A stretch of 64,000 nt of DNA from Carnegiea gigantea (GCA_029747015.1 JAKOGI010001329.1:164501-228500); one strand, 5' to 3'; shown: positions 31,511-44,880, counted from the stretch's first letter. Notes: generated by a model not told the origin, from the sequence alone. Numbers and translations are program-made.

Positions 31511-33068
31511 ATATAGATCTAGGTAGTGGATAGGGGCCCCAATGGGCCGCCATGGTTAGGTCCGTCAAAAAAGGGTTGATGTCCATTTAAATGTTATGTG
31601 GGTTGGACACTTCACCAGTCACATAAGTCAGGGCCAATACTAGGTCATCGCAGGTCGACTGATTAGGCATTGGATTAGGGCTCTAAACGGATTTCCAGTG
31701 AGGATCAAAATGTCATCCCTCTCTCTCTATCTCTCCAAAACTCTCTTAAATCTCTCTCTCTCTCTTCCTTCCCGAAGATTAGCAACTTGCAGCAATTATG
31801 CTCTCTTTACTCTCTGTGCTTGAAAACTAACTGCTGAGGTCACTGAAATTAACAATAGGGTTTTTTGATCTTTGCTTGTACCTTTGTGTCACGATCAGTT
31901 GATTGCTTCTCAGGTGAACAACTATCATTCCTAGCTTTCAATTTTGATTTTTCCTCATACATCTATCATCCTAGCTTTCAATTTTCATGATGTAATTTAT
32001 CTGGGTTGATTGTTTCTTTTCTGGATTTTTTCATGTAAGATGTTGCGGTGATTAGTAGTGGTGTATTTTTTTCACGTAAGATGTTTTGCACATATTTTAA
32101 GTCGTGTGGTGTAAGACGATCTATAGTCAAATGGTGAAATTCTCGAAAAGATTAGAAATTTGGAGAACTTGATTACTCGGTCTCCTAACAAAAGTAACAA
32201 GTTTATGAAAGCGGAGAAAATATTTTTCATTTAGATTTGAGAGGGAAGTTGAATTTGGATATGCAAATTCATTGGAATTCAACTTATACGATGCTTGCTA
32301 ATGTTTTATATTATTGGAATGCATTTGTTTACTTGATCTCGAGTGATTCAGCATTGAAATCTTATGTACCTTCAGATGAAGAGTGGGAAAAGGCCACCAC
32401 AATCTGTAAGTATTTGAAGCTATTTATGATGTGACATGTATGTTTAGTGCTGTTAAGATGCCGACATCTAATTTGTATTTCAAAGGTGCATGGATCGTTT
32501 ATCATCGTTTGCTTGAAGCAACTGTGAGTACTCATATACAAGCATTGATATGTTTGTAAGATCGACGATGTGTAGAGTACGATTCTAACTCAGATGAGGA
32601 GAACATACGCGGATGAGGAGGATCTTCTTTTAGGCAATCTAGTTGCTTTATTATAAATAATATAAATTACAATGTTGCTTATTATAATTACTTGTGTGGC
32701 TGTTTTTCCACTTGGCAATTGACTTATTGTTGAAGTTTGGGCTCTTGTTTAAGTAGAGATCCAGTCTTTGTAAATTTAAAAATATTTAATTACTTGTAGA
32801 CATTGGACTATCATGTGGGCCTTTATGAAGTTTTAGAGTAGTTTTTTATAATTATGTTTAGAGACTCAACTGTGCAGAGTGTTCAACACAGATTGTTTTT
32901 AAAGTCCTAATATCAAAGCTAACAATGTCAAACTTGCGGGTCAGGGTCGCCTGGCCCGTGACTCAACCCAACCCACAAAAATTTTACTGTTGACCTGACC
33001 TGCACTTTTTTGCTATTAGGCTTCCCTTGACTCGGCTCGACTTGGCCCACTGCCCAAGTCTACTAATA
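31511..33068 (+). mobile_element. Remnant of a hAT-family DNA transposon
   Basis: A hAT transposase fragment (32237-32560) lies between two GC-richer ends whose inward sequences are rich in GGCCC and CAACCCA, as in many plant hAT elements. The exact ends are guesses and no target duplication was found. A CT-rich leader (31715-31770) precedes it. Confidence 0.4.
32237..32560 (+). pseudogene. hAT (RICESLEEPER-like) transposase fragment
   Basis: Reads LDMQIHWNSTYTML, then YVPSDEEWEKATTICKYLKLF, then after a one-base deletion near 32430 YDVTCMFSAVKMPTSNLYF and a further 'AWIVYHRLLEATVSTHIQ' stretch. The WNSTY-ML and 'EWEK---I--YL--FYDVT--FS---YPT-N-YF' pattern is the conserved catalytic-region core of plant hAT transposases. 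Neither the BED finger nor the C-terminal dimerisation domain is visible. Confidence 0.75.
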
Positions 33069-33725
33069 TCATAATTATTATATTTTTTATGATTATAAGT
33101 CCACCATGCTCAGCAAAATAATAAAGCGTAATTAGACTGTTGATCATCACTTAAATTTAGTCAGCGCTAAATCCTAACATCAGCTTCCAGTTTACAGAGA
33201 TTGTTCATGTCAACCATACCTTTCTTGGATTAGGCACACCACAAATTGTTTCGTTTGCTACCTCGAATCATAATTGCTAACCAAGTTTTTGTATTTTTAA
33301 GAGTAGTGAAACTTTTAATCAAAAAAGTTATAATATGTAATAAGGCTCGATTAAATATTCCTACTAGAAAAATTCTTTTCTTGATATATTGAAAGTTGAA
33401 ATATTATAATGGAAGGTTTGACGAGAGACTTAAAAAGCTAAGATCATCGTATATGCTTACTTATAAAATGGAGAAATCCAACTTCTTTTGTTCTCAAGTA
33501 TGCTAAAATGACTGTGTCCTCCTCCCCCCTCCCCCCAAAAAAACACTTAGTTGCTCCTTCTATAGAGGATGTGGAATACATAGGATGCCCAAACGACTGT
33601 GGTACACACACTGTTACAAGATACTTTTATATTGCTGCTGTAGATTGCATTATTTATTGACTTCACACTCTTATAAGATAATTCAAAAGGGTGCAACAAC
33701 TTTCTCAAAATACTGAATCTTGATA
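33069..33725. other. AT-rich sequence, nothing recognised
   Basis: Contains a C/A run near 33520-33545. No coding signal. Confidence 0.35.
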
Positions 33726-34612
33726 AGACTAATCATCAACATTAAGATTCTGTATGCCTTCATCTCCAATAATGTCTTCAAGTCCGTCATTATTCGGATA
33801 ATCATCAAAATCTTCATCAAGTTCAAGATGCTCTAGAACCCATTTTTTAAACGTTATTAACTAGATTAGATTCAATTTTGCCGAGGTTAAATTTTTCTAC
33901 AATCTTATTGATTTCATTGTAACTTTACCATATTTTCTATCAAGTTTTCTCCTAACTTCTTCTAAAGGGACAACATTAAGATCCTCTAGTTTAATTAGGT
34001 TCATCTATTTATCTATTACTTCATCTAATTAAACATTATTTGTCTCGTCATTATCATCATATAGTACTTTTTGTTTATCTACTATTACAACTATGATTTT
34101 GTTTAATTCTACTGGATTTTATTCTTTAGCAAACATATTCTGTAACTCCATGATATTATAACACTTATATTTGATCTTCTTTCTCTTGCTCTTTCTCTTG
34201 CTTTACAAATGATTTTTCAATTTCCTTTTCAATTTTTATACCTTGTAAAGCAAATGAATTTTTGTTATTTAGATTTGGAAAAGGATATTTATACTAAAAT
34301 GGAATACTAATGCCTAAATTAGATTTTTTGCTATGTCTAACTTCCTTGAGTAAAGAAAGATGGGTTACAGATAGTTTCTTGTTTATCTCCTTAACTTCAT
34401 TCTTAGTTTTTGCTAACTCCGCCTTTAGTTTTAAAACAATATCAGTGACATAGTGTAATTACGGTGCTAATAAAGTAGTTTTCTCTAGTGTGTGCACAAT
34501 ATTTGAATAATTTGGAATGTGGCAGGTAGATGATGATTCAAGCATTTAATGCAATTAATTAGTTTAATTAACTATTAATTAATTTATTTTTGCTCACTAG
34601 GCTCTGATATCA
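33726..34612 (-). pseudogene. Possible decayed retroelement or endogenous pararetrovirus leader region
   Basis: On the minus strand, GATATCAGAGCC at about 34600-34611 resembles a tRNA-Met primer site (TGGTATCAGAGC) and has no CA-ended LTR beside it. A frame begins about 60 bp further on and runs with several stops to 33726. It contains a Lys/Glu-rich coiled-coil-like segment near 34370-34430 and a very acidic tail near 33730-33830. I do not recognise the protein. A primer site without an LTR fits pararetroviruses, but no RT or coat signature is visible, so this is only a candidate. Confidence 0.25.
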
Positions 34613-35209
34613 ATTAAAAGAGCACTTCGAGTCGTACTTATGAGAAGAATATCACATGCTCAACATTAAATTTTTTGAAGGTAAATTTTTAAGAATTAAG
34701 GTTAAAATGCAAATTTCAAAAGTTTAGGAGTATATAAAAAATATAGAGGGTACCTAAAAATTTGGTTCCTAAACTTGACGTACTAAAATACTAGCTTAAA
34801 ACATACTTGCCTAAAATTATTAATGACTCATACCTCGAGGTACTTGAAGATTAAGTTCCCATTAGCTCATCCATAATCTTTCCATTAAGTACCCAAAACC
34901 CTAGTTTCATTTAATCTCAATCGACCAAAATTAATAGCCAAATTCATGTTTAAACACTTATATATGCCCAAATAAATGAACTAATGTCATTAATTTAATA
35001 AAATTTAGTGAATACAAGTGAAAGAGAGCAAGACAGTTTTGGGTTTTATATTAAAAAGCTAAGTGAATTAGGCGAGAGGAAGAGGGAGGTAGGAAGAGTT
35101 GTTGTGGCCGACCTCCGGTTGGTGAGCTATTGGCAGTGCATCGCGGTTAGGCAAGATAGGTGGTTGGGTAGCGGGTGGTGTTACAGGCAAGAAAGCACGG
35201 GAAGCACGA
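34613..35209. other. AT-rich sequence, no gene recognised
   Basis: An open frame begins at 35008 and runs to 35364, but it has no domain and crosses a dispersed repeat. Confidence 0.35.
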
Positions 35210-35455
35210 GAGGGAGGAGGAGGGTGGAAATGTGGATTTGGGGATTGTTAGTAAATTACATTATTTTGATTCCACCTCTCCTCTACCCCAAACTTTTTTT
35301 GTACCTTTGTTTACAGATTTTAGTAGCTGATTTTTTTAATTACTTTTTTTTTTCCTTTTTTTGATTATTTTGCCTTTATTAACTAATCAGTCAATGTGTT
35401 GAGTGATTTAATAGCTATTTATCTAATTATTTATCCAATTATATGGTCGCCTTGT
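35210..35455 (+). repeat. Dispersed repeat, copy 1
   Basis: Similar to 42130-42380: shared blocks GATGTGGATTGGGGA, CAGATTTTAGTAGCT, TTTTGCCTTTATTAACTAAT and 'GAGTGATTTAATAGCTATTTA'-like text, in the same orientation and order. Similarity stops on both sides. Confidence 0.6.
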
Positions 35456-38400
35456 CTTTTGTGATATGTTATGTAACCTGCACAAGACTATGATTGACTT
35501 AGTGATTTCAGGATAATGTTATAGGTTGACCAAACTTGGTTGACTTTGCACTTAAGTTTGTGCTTACATGTCATACTATTTATAGACCTTCTTGGCAACC
35601 TTTTATATGTCCTTGTATGTTTTAGGTTTGTCATCTATCTTAAGAGTTCAAAAGTAAATGATACGATGTGTGGTATGACTAATGTACTTGAAAAAACCAA
35701 ATTAAGGTATGCCTTCAAACATATATTTTTTAAGGTCTCACTTGTACATAGTGTTGAGATCTCTATGTTATTTTTGATCTAAACTAGAGCCTCAGAGCCA
35801 TCCTTGTTTTGAAGCATTTATAACTTCTGTTTATTGCAATTTGTTAGATTTACTGCCTTAACATGTTCATCACTAGTGTTATGTTACTAAAAGCATTTCC
35901 TATATGCTAAAATCCCTTTGTACTATTCATGAATGTACCAAACGATATATCTGAAGAGTACAAAGTGAAGAGTTATAAGGTTATGAAAGGGGGGTCGTAA
36001 TATTTAAAAAGTTCCCAAGGACTGGTGGCCATCAGATAGGCCACGACAGAGTGACTGCAAAGAATGCATGTAATTAGGGAAATGGTGTGGGTGTAGTCAA
36101 ATGATCCAAAATCCTTAAGGATGATAACAAAACATTTAACATTCAGTAAGTGAAGGGTTTAGCAAGACATCAATTGGAATAAAAATAAGTGCAACAAACA
36201 AACTTTAATGATGAATGGTAATGCCCGTAATAACAGAGAGTAATTACAATTGATATTAATTCGGGGGCTGATAGGTGGTGAAGTAATATACTTGACTGTT
36301 CGTGCCATCATGAATAATGGTCAGATCATTATTCTTAAGAACTGGAATGACTATACGATTGATTTTAGGAATGGATGATAGGATTAAGTAATCAAAAGTT
36401 CACTTCCATCAATAAAGGTTAGACTGTATCTCTAATTCAAGACGAGTTCTATAAACATATGAGTACGAATGAGGATGGTGAAACAAAGCTCTGCACTCAA
36501 GTATACTTTTAACGAAATAAGGAAAAAGATTATGACATTAATCAACACCATTAAGGTGTCGATAATTCTTTGAGATGAAAAGGAATGTATTCTATGGAAA
36601 AGGAATGTATTAAATTGAAAGGAGGAAGATTCATAGACGTATCTTGTCATGCTAGAGGTGAGGCATGAGTATTCTTGAGTATGATCTGTATGGATTCAAA
36701 CGTATGAAGTATAAAGTAGGACATAATGTAGGAAAGAAGTTAATGTTGAGGATAATGTTTCTTTTTTTTATGGTTACATGTCGCAGAAAACGACACTTAT
36801 AATCCATGGAATTAATGAATATGACGAATGTTAAAGGAAAGAACATTAATACAAGAGACAAGCTTTATTTTGCAAGTATAGATGTTAATCAAAATCCTTC
36901 ATGTAAATTATTTAGATCAACAATTTATGGAGCACTAACAAAATAAGTCTAACAATCAAAGCGAAGATGACTAAGGAGAAACTATGTCAATGATTTGAAA
37001 GAAGTTGGGATTATTGCCAATGTAGTCATTATTTTAAAGAACAGATTTCAGAATATGAAATGATAAGTAGAGGAAGTATTACCATAATGAGATGGAACAA
37101 AAGTAACTCTAAACCTTAACAATGTAGGAATGGGTGGCGATAAGTGTCAAACATTTCTAAAGATTGGTTATGCAAAAGAAGATAAGGCAATCAATATTGA
37201 TTCAAGAGCCAAACTAGTGCTATGTATGAATGGTTTAAGATGTTGATCAAATGGAGAAAATGTACATTAAACATCACCAAATGTAAGGAATAGAATATAA
37301 AAGTTGTTGATATAAAATAAAGTTGCAAAGTTTTCCCTTCACCCAACAAGGATTTTTTAATTTTTTTTTCCGATGAGAATTCTCATCTAAAAGTTAAGAT
37401 GTTTAAATGATTGTAGGCCAATACGATTAGAAATGACTATTAGCAAAACTTGGTTGAATTTTGTCGCTAATTGAAGACAAAATCGATACAAACCGACTGA
37501 ACAAAGACTTTCTCCAAGGTATCCTATGCTAGTTAGAAAGGGATCGACTTCTAAGCCTTTGTGATCGCAATAATAGAGATCATGATTGTTCCTAATTTGT
37601 TTACATGGATCAAAGAATAGAATGAAAGTGTAAAGGTTATAAAGATGGAGAGGTTACCGAAGCACCAATAGGAAGGTGACAAATAACACAAGAAACAAAA
37701 TGATCTTATGCTTAAAGTGTTGCCTAAAAAAGTCAAGTCACACTAACAAAGACATATAGTTAAGAACGTAACCCTGGAAAGGGGTAAGAAAAAGAGTTTA
37801 AAGCATCACAAAAAGGGATAGATTTTATTCATCAACTCATTTAATTTGAGTTCACTTGTGACTGTTGACTTGTCTCGAACTAGGGAAGATGCACTCCATG
37901 AGAAGGGGAGAACCTTTTAAATGTAATGGATTCAAGAACAGTGTCAAAAGGAAATTACAAGAATCAAAATTGGTTATCAACAAGAGAGGCCATGCTATTA
38001 CTAAAAGATGGATTGCGACAACTAAGATGATTAAAAATAATTAGTGGGAGCATAAGGCAGACATCTCAAATTGGTGATCGCATTCCATATAAAGATTGAT
38101 GTCATGAGATGATTCTAGGGTAGAAAGGATATCTAATACAGTATGTTAAGACAATTAAATAGTTTTTATAAAGTAAAGGGGTTAATATGACTTAAAAAGG
38201 AATTATGGACTAGGTTGTGCTAGAGCACAATGTGAGTGTTGCTAACTCTTAGCTATGATTAAGGAGATCGCGAATCCCTCACAAAGGACTATATAATAAT
38301 GTAATTGTATCTTATAAGGAAGGTTTAATGTTAGTTGCCAAAGGTTATTATAAACTCTTTTAAATTAATACAAAGATTCATGAAGCTAAAATTATATAAG

Positions 38401-40783
38401 TTTGTTATGGTAAAAAAACAAAAATTCACCTGGGTTTAGTGCGCCCATATATAGGTACTTGCCAATAGTTGCCATACCCTACTTGCTTGATAATCCTCTA
38501 TTGCCATGCTTGGGTTTGTGCCTTACAGAATCCATACAATGTATACTTAAGCCATTACTCCCAATTCCCTACGGTCCTGAGATATAATGTAACAAAATCT
38601 AGTGTCCTAAGTTAACCCATAGACCTATTGCACTTCTATTGCACATCTCCATATATCATTTATCATCTTAAATGTATCAATAAATTCTGACTGCTCATTG
38701 GCTAGAATATGAATTATGACCTCTAAAATTCCTTAGAATCCTGTATATAGCACATCTTTAAGCTTTTCCCCGTGGTTCCACCTGTGTAACTAGTCATTTT
38801 TTATGAAGCGAGTATGATTAAAGTTGGTCACCACCAATATTATTTCTTTGACGATTCTAATGTCTAAGTATCCTCTCTTTTCTTTCTTCTTCTTTTTTAT
38901 TAATTTTATCCCTCGTGATTCTCATCCAAGTAGCATCATTATGGTCCCATGGCCACGATGTCCTCTGTTTTGGATAGAACAATGGATGAAATATATGCTT
39001 GTTGTATTCCCTTCTCTTTCTTTTATTCCTCTTTTTTCCCCCAATATCTAAACATCTACAAAATAAAATTTCTCTTTGCCTAATTTATTTTGCATAATAT
39101 CATTAGCATATCTTAACCCAAAAGAGCACATCATGTAGTTCAGCAAAATCTTGTAAGAAATGACTAGTGTCTTCTCCGTAGAATTCCCTATGAATATCTT
39201 GGCGCTCATGTTAGACTTTGGTTGCCCTTTTGGGGCTTGTTTTAGCCTCAAAGTAAGTTTGGAGATTATAGATTCAACCACACCATGCAATTTTGAACCT
39301 CTAAGAAGAAAGTTTTCAAAAGCTCATCAACTTATAAAGACTATAAATAGGGTATTTTTATTTATATCATCTTTGTTAATAACCTAAAATCACAATGTCA
39401 ACTGACAACTGACAGTTAAATGTCCTCCAGCTCTTAGTTATCTACACAGTTGTAAAATGTATTAAAGTACAATGACTTGTATATGTACCTAGCATACTTA
39501 TATACTAGGTCAATGTCCTACCTAAGTTCACATAATCTTGATATCAGTTAACGGTAACACTTTCTTTGTATGGGATCCCTTATCTTGTGCATAAGACCCC
39601 TATAACAGTAAGTAGTATTCCATAAGCTATTGGACTGACATCGCATAATTCACTATAGTAAACTATTATTATAAATCAACTATGACAATGTGATATACCC
39701 TTGTAGATATATACTATGTCATTGTCTCTTTATATTGCTTCAACATAAGGATATTGTAATATAATACATTTCCCTTGTATGAAAGATCACGTACAGCTTG
39801 GTATTAAATGAATCACTTAAGAAGTTGCAAGTGGCATCCTCAAGTTATGGCTTAGTCATTCTCGTACCCAATGTCAAGTGTGCCTAGCATAATCTCTAAA
39901 TTTGCGTCATCCATATAAAATAAATGGTCAACCCTAACTTCACAGAATTGCCATTATGTGCTTGTTAAGCATCCCTGCTATGCATATGTCAATGCAAGGT
40001 TAATCCTCAAAGTAGTATCTAACTAGATTGTTGACGTTAGTGCCAAGGGATGAGGACAAAGTCAATATTAACTAGAACATCCTCATTATGCACTCATCCT
40101 CATAAAATCATGGTCATTATCACATTTAACGAATGCAACACAACTCATAAACATCCTATAGCACACAATGGCATGGAAACCTTGCCTATGATGCCACGAC
40201 TATAAACCCCAACTCATGACCACCTAGTTAGCCTTATTTATCTAAACATTAGTTGTTAATATAGCAGAGGCATAAGGTTAGAATGTTACTGCTATCATAG
40301 GGGGATAAAGCTTAGTTAACTTGCTTAACATAGACATTATAAATACTTTAGCTTGCATGCAAACCAATGGACGCCCAATTCTTGGATATGCAAACTCAAA
40401 TGGCAATCTAGTAACCCACGAAGCATGCATTTAGATGATCGATGACCTTATAAAATGTCATTGTAATTAAGCTTGTGTAAACTTGGTCGACTGTCTCCTC
40501 ACTTCTCGAGAATCGTTAGCTAAGGTCTTCACAATTTATTTACCTAAAACTATAAATACACAAAGATACTTGAATAATGAGCCGAAACTCAATATATCCT
40601 ATGATGATGGAAATACATTTTTAAGTGAGCGCTTGTATTTGGATTCATTCAAAATGAGGTGTGAAAAGAATTATATTAAAATTGTTACTAGTTACTATTT
40701 AGAAGAGGAAATGAAATTGATGAGCTTATATCTAAACAATATTATTATTGAGGGAGGTGCACACCTCCTAGCTATCAGGAATC
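35456..40783. other. 5.3 kb of AT-rich sequence with no recognisable gene
   Basis: All six frames are short and without domains. The texture from about 35900 to 38350 differs from 38400 to 40780, but neither matches other parts of the window. It may be deeply decayed repeat sequence. Confidence 0.35.
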
Positions 40784-40855
40784 CTGAGTTGAAGCTGCAT
40801 GGATGGAATTAGTGGACCTCTGAGTTAAAGCTGCATGGATGGAATTAGTGGACCT
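40784..40855 (+). repeat. Two tandem copies of a 36-bp unit
   Basis: 40784-40819 and 40820-40855 differ at one base (CTGAGTTGAAGCTGCATGG versus CTGAGTTAAAGCTGCATGG). Confidence 0.9.
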
Positions 40856-41256
40856 AAGCCTTATAATTGATAATTGATGGTTGGCAAAATAATGCTTAAA
40901 ACAATTCATTAAATACTTGTATATTTGTATGATTTTGCACTTATAAGAAGTATGTGAATTTTCAAACGATGTAGGCAAGAAGTGTACCTCGTCCTTGAAA
41001 TATGTTTCCCTTTAGAATTGACCAATGAATGACTTGATGGAATTTCCTCATCTTCTCATTCACATGGGTTTTTATATTGTTAATAGTTTTCATGATTTTT
41101 ATTTTGTTAATTGTAACTATATATGTTAGTGCGCAAGAGTTATGTATGTTTATCAAATTTCTTACTTTAATTTACTTTTCTTATTCATTTCCTAATTGAC
41201 CCACTATAATTAATGAGTTTTTGTGATTTGATTACTTGTTGTTGCTTGTTACAATT

Positions 41257-41294
41257 ATTATTACTATTATTATTGTTATTCTAACTGTTGTTGC

Positions 41295-41385
<91 letters not shown>

Positions 41386-41409
41386 ATTGTTTTTGTTCTT
41401 CTTGTTATT

Positions 41410-41454
<45 letters not shown>

Positions 41455-41510
41455 GCTGCTGCTATTGTTGCTGTGATTATTGCTATTATTATCATCATCA
41501 TCATCATCTC
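41257..41510. repeat. Compound trinucleotide microsatellite (ATT, GTT, ATC)
   Basis: An ATT run (about 41297-41351) is followed by GTT (to about 41387), a second GTT run (41409-41456) and ATC (41488-41507). It produces poly-Leu and poly-Ile/Val open frames that are artefacts. Confidence 0.95.
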
Positions 41511-42129
41511 TACTTCCTTCCTTTGAGAACTATTTTTTCCTTTTTCTTTTTATGAGTCCATAATTCCACTCCATCTCATGAAGTATCAATTAATTATGAA
41601 ACAGTCAAGTCTTAAGGGTAAATTAGTGCAATTTAGTCTCATTTAAATCAAATTAATTATCATACTAAATCCAAGAATAGAAGGTTATTTCTTGAAGAGT
41701 TTAAAGCACTTGTTATTTTAATTTTTTTTAACGAGCATTGGCTCGATTATACATCTAGCGTATTAGAAGGTACGCAGCTCCTTATTTGTATTAATGTTAC
41801 TCTTTTCTTGCATTCGCCTTTTAGTTTGATTTCTTATGGCTCATACTTCATTAATTAATTTCTCTATTACATATCTTCGTAACTTCTCTTTCTGAGCACC
41901 TCATTAGTCACCTCTTTTAGGCAATTTGAAAATAATTACCTCATCATAACAAACCACTCATCATCAAATGGTTAGCACAAAATTCTTTAAGTTTTATGTA
42001 CTATCTATTCACACTAAAATTACAATTAGAATCTAAGTCGATTATTATAACATAATTATATTTAATTTATTTAACATTTGAAATTCTCTTTATCCTTTCC
42101 TGACTCACAAATGCCAATGCTATAGGGTA

Positions 42130-42380
42130 GGAGAGTCGGGCAAGTAGGGATGGATGGAGGAGAAGAGATAAGATGTGGATTGGGGACTTTTAGCCAAGTT
42201 ACGTGATTTCTATCTCCTCACTCCATTTTTTTCTTTTTCCTTTCTTTTTCAAGATTTTAGTGGCTAATTTTTTGTTACTTTCTTTTCCTTTTATTTTTTG
42301 CCTTTTATCAACTAATTACATAATTAATAGAGTGATTTAACAACTATTTATGGAATTATTTATCCAATTACTTTAGGTCA
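42130..42380 (+). repeat. Dispersed repeat, copy 2
   Basis: Pairs with 35210-35455 (see there). Confidence 0.6.
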
Positions 42381-42639
42381 TTATAATTTGAATAATAAAA
42401 ATTTAAATATGTATTTTATATAGTCTAAACTTTGCCATCTATGTAGATATGTTTCATCAAAATTGTATTATTGGATTACAATTTATTTTAATATGAAAAA
42501 ATTACATAGACACATTACAAAACTTAAACGCAAGATCACTATTGCCACCAAGCCCTATAAAAGATGTAAGTTCCAAATTACTATTGAATTGAAAGGCATA
42601 TGCTCAATTTTTATTAAACTCAATTAAGTGAAAAAAATT

Positions 42640-42879
42640 ATGTTAAATTAGGTTCGGGCTATTATACAAGCCGCTAGATTTTTAAGCCATCAAAATCTCT
42701 TACTCTCAACTTACTTCTTGCAAACTTTGAGATTGTCAAACTCATTAACTTACAAGCTAATATTTAGAGACTCCTAAGTAACAAAATTCTTTGGCTTCCA
42801 AGTTGCAAACTTTCAAATCATCAACCTCTTGGACATCCAACTCAATTCTACAAACTCTCATGTCATTGAACTCTCTAAC
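42640..42879. repeat. Degenerate short-period repeats, left of element D
   Basis: Imperfect units built around 'cttNcaagtcatcaaactc'. The same texture resumes directly after element D at 49565, so D inserted into this sequence. Ends with target copy CTAAC (42875-42879). Confidence 0.65.
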
Positions 42880-43994
42880 TGATGGGGACCATCAAGATCA
42901 AGCCTTGGATGAGCAACCAGCTAGCCTACACATGTATCCATGCTCCAAGGAAGTCAAGAATATTCATGCCTTGGTTAGAAACACCATAGAGCAATCATAT
43001 AGAATATAGGCAGATTCGACTAAAAATGAGCCCAATTTTGTGCACCTTTTGGGACTTGAAGGTGAGGGGATGATTGATTCTTTGCCCCCTATCTTTAAGT
43101 TTAAGATGTTCAGAATCCAATAAAACAAGTTGCAAAGAATTTGGAGGTCATTTGGTTGGTCAAACAGTAAGATCTTTCCAACGCTATAGGCTACGCGCTA
43201 ATCCAGCACAGTCCGAATTAAAGGGAGATTTGGGCCATCAAGTTAAGGCCATTCTTTCTGAAATTTTAGGGCATAAAAGGGGACATAAATATTTATCAGA
43301 TCATGGGTTCAAATCCCATCCAAAGCACCCCCTTGTGTTGGTTTTATCCAGCCAACAAGACAAGCAAAACACCCTTTTACCCGGTTGCTCACTAGCCGGT
43401 ACAAAGGGGTTTATTTCTTGGGTTTAGCTTTGCCCACTTGTTGAATTGACTCTTTTTGCTGCATTCTAGGCTCTTTGTAAGCTTGACACCTCATTTGGGA
43501 TGCATCATGAACCTTAATGAGGTAGATTAAGCTAGTAAGTGATGTATTGGACTAGTAAGTGACCGATAGGATGTGTAGACTCTTCCCCATGTGTACTAGC
43601 TTAGTTTTTACTGCTAGGAACGGAGGACATGACCGAATTAGCACAAAGTCAGCCTTGGTTCTCATTTGGAAGGACTTTTTGAACATATGACCTTTGTGAG
43701 TTTGAAAACTCTCTCCATTAAAATCCTAGTGTTATATCTTGAGCTTAGCAACTCAAGTGGGTCTCTAGGTCTCTTTATCTCAACTAGAAGGTGATTAAAT
43801 TCTATAAATAGTTGTTATAAAGAGATTGCCCAAGTGTTCTCCAAGGGTAGCTCCTAGGATTATCCCTTGAAAGATCACTTGACTATCCAAACTCTTGATT
43901 TTTGTCTTTGCATTTCGGCTTCATCACAATCAGTCTGTGACTACCTTTGAGTGTTCTTGTGAGTTTTGAACTTTGTTGAGGCTAGGATACATCA
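42880..43994 (+). repeat. Element D 5' LTR
   Basis: Pairs base for base in length with 48450-49564. TATAAATA at 43803-43810 is a likely TATA box; the 3' LTR has a mutated version. Open frames inside (42791-43009, 43074-43427) have no domain. Confidence 0.95.
43803..43810 (+). promoter_or_regulatory. TATA box of element D
   Basis: TATAAATA, about 190 bp before the LTR end. The corresponding place in the other LTR (about 49374) reads CTGTAACTAG. Confidence 0.6.
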
Positions 43995-43997
43995 AAT

Positions 43998-44009
43998 TAG
44001 TATCAGAGC
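43998..44009 (+). other. Primer binding site of element D (tRNA-iMet type)
   Basis: TAGTATCAGAGC, one G-to-A change from TGGTATCAGAGC, three bases after the LTR. Confidence 0.85.
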
Positions 44010-44099
44010 TTTGGCTACCCTCCTTGTGGCCGTAAGTTCAAACCCCAAACACAACCCTTAGCCAAACACAAACCCAACCCATAAGGAACCTTCCACGAA

Positions 44100-44880
44100 A
44101 TGTTTTTCAGCCTCACACTGGAGCAAGTGGCCGAAAAGGCCCTTAAGGAGAAGGCCGAACTTGAGGCTCAACTCAAGTGTTTGCAAACTCAACTTGGCCA
44201 ACTCATGGAGGAGAAAAGGAGAAACTTATGGAGTTCTAGAAGCTCAAGCAAGCATCATGACTTGGATGATTTCGAGGGAAGCAACCCGGTTAGCTATTCA
44301 AGTGAAGAAGAGTATGAACGAAGGCCTAGGCGACATCAAAGGCAAAGAGAACAAAGCTATGGTGATTTCAAAGTTGATATTCCTGAGTTTGAGGGCCAAC
44401 TTGATCCGGACATATTCCTTGATTGGTTACAAACGGTTGAAAGAGTCATTGAATACAAGGATATCTCCGAAAGCAAAAAGATAAAACTAGTTGCCTTGAA
44501 ACTTAGAAAGTATGCTTCCATTGGTGGTCTAATGTTGTGTCCAAGAGAGTGCGGGAGGGGAAAATAAGATTAAGACTTGGGAGCAAATGAAATCCAAACT
44601 TAAAGCCAAGTTCTTACCCCCACATTATCTTCAAGATAATTTCCTTAAACTCCATCATCTCAAACAAGGTTCAAAGAGTGTAGAGGAGTACACTAGGGGC
44701 TTTGAGCAACTTCTTTTGAAGTGTGATTTGAAGGAGGATGATTCTCAAACCTTGGTTCATTATTTGAGTGGCCTTGATGAACAAATTGCCCATGTTGTTG
44801 ACTTACATCCATACACCTGTCTTGACGAGTTAAGTGCCTTAGCTCACAAAGTTGAAATGTAAAAGAAAGTCAAAGGCAAG
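44100..44880 (+). pseudogene. gag: Element D gag
   Basis: Starts MFFSLTLEQVAEKALKEK with a coiled-coil-like N-terminus, then an acidic/basic spacer, then the capsid-type domain FKVDIPEFEGQLDPDIFLDW, 'VALKLRKYASI', a frameshift near 44525, and KLKAKFLPPHYLQDNF with EEYTRGFEQLLLKCDL. A TAA replaces a codon right after the VEM at 44860 (CAA in relatives). Structural protein of the virus-like particle; not functional here. Confidence 0.88.

Noticed and set aside
35008..35364. 118-codon frame as a gene
   Set aside because: No domain, ends in a Phe-rich low-complexity tail and overlaps a dispersed repeat.
40483..40812. 109-codon plus-strand frame
   Set aside because: No recognisable family, and its end runs into a 36-bp tandem duplication. 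Could be chance; left as unassigned sequence.
41232..41526. Open frames of 60 to 96 codons of poly-Leu, poly-Ile/Val or poly-Thr
   Set aside because: They are translations of the ATT/GTT/ATC microsatellite and are open in several frames on both strands.
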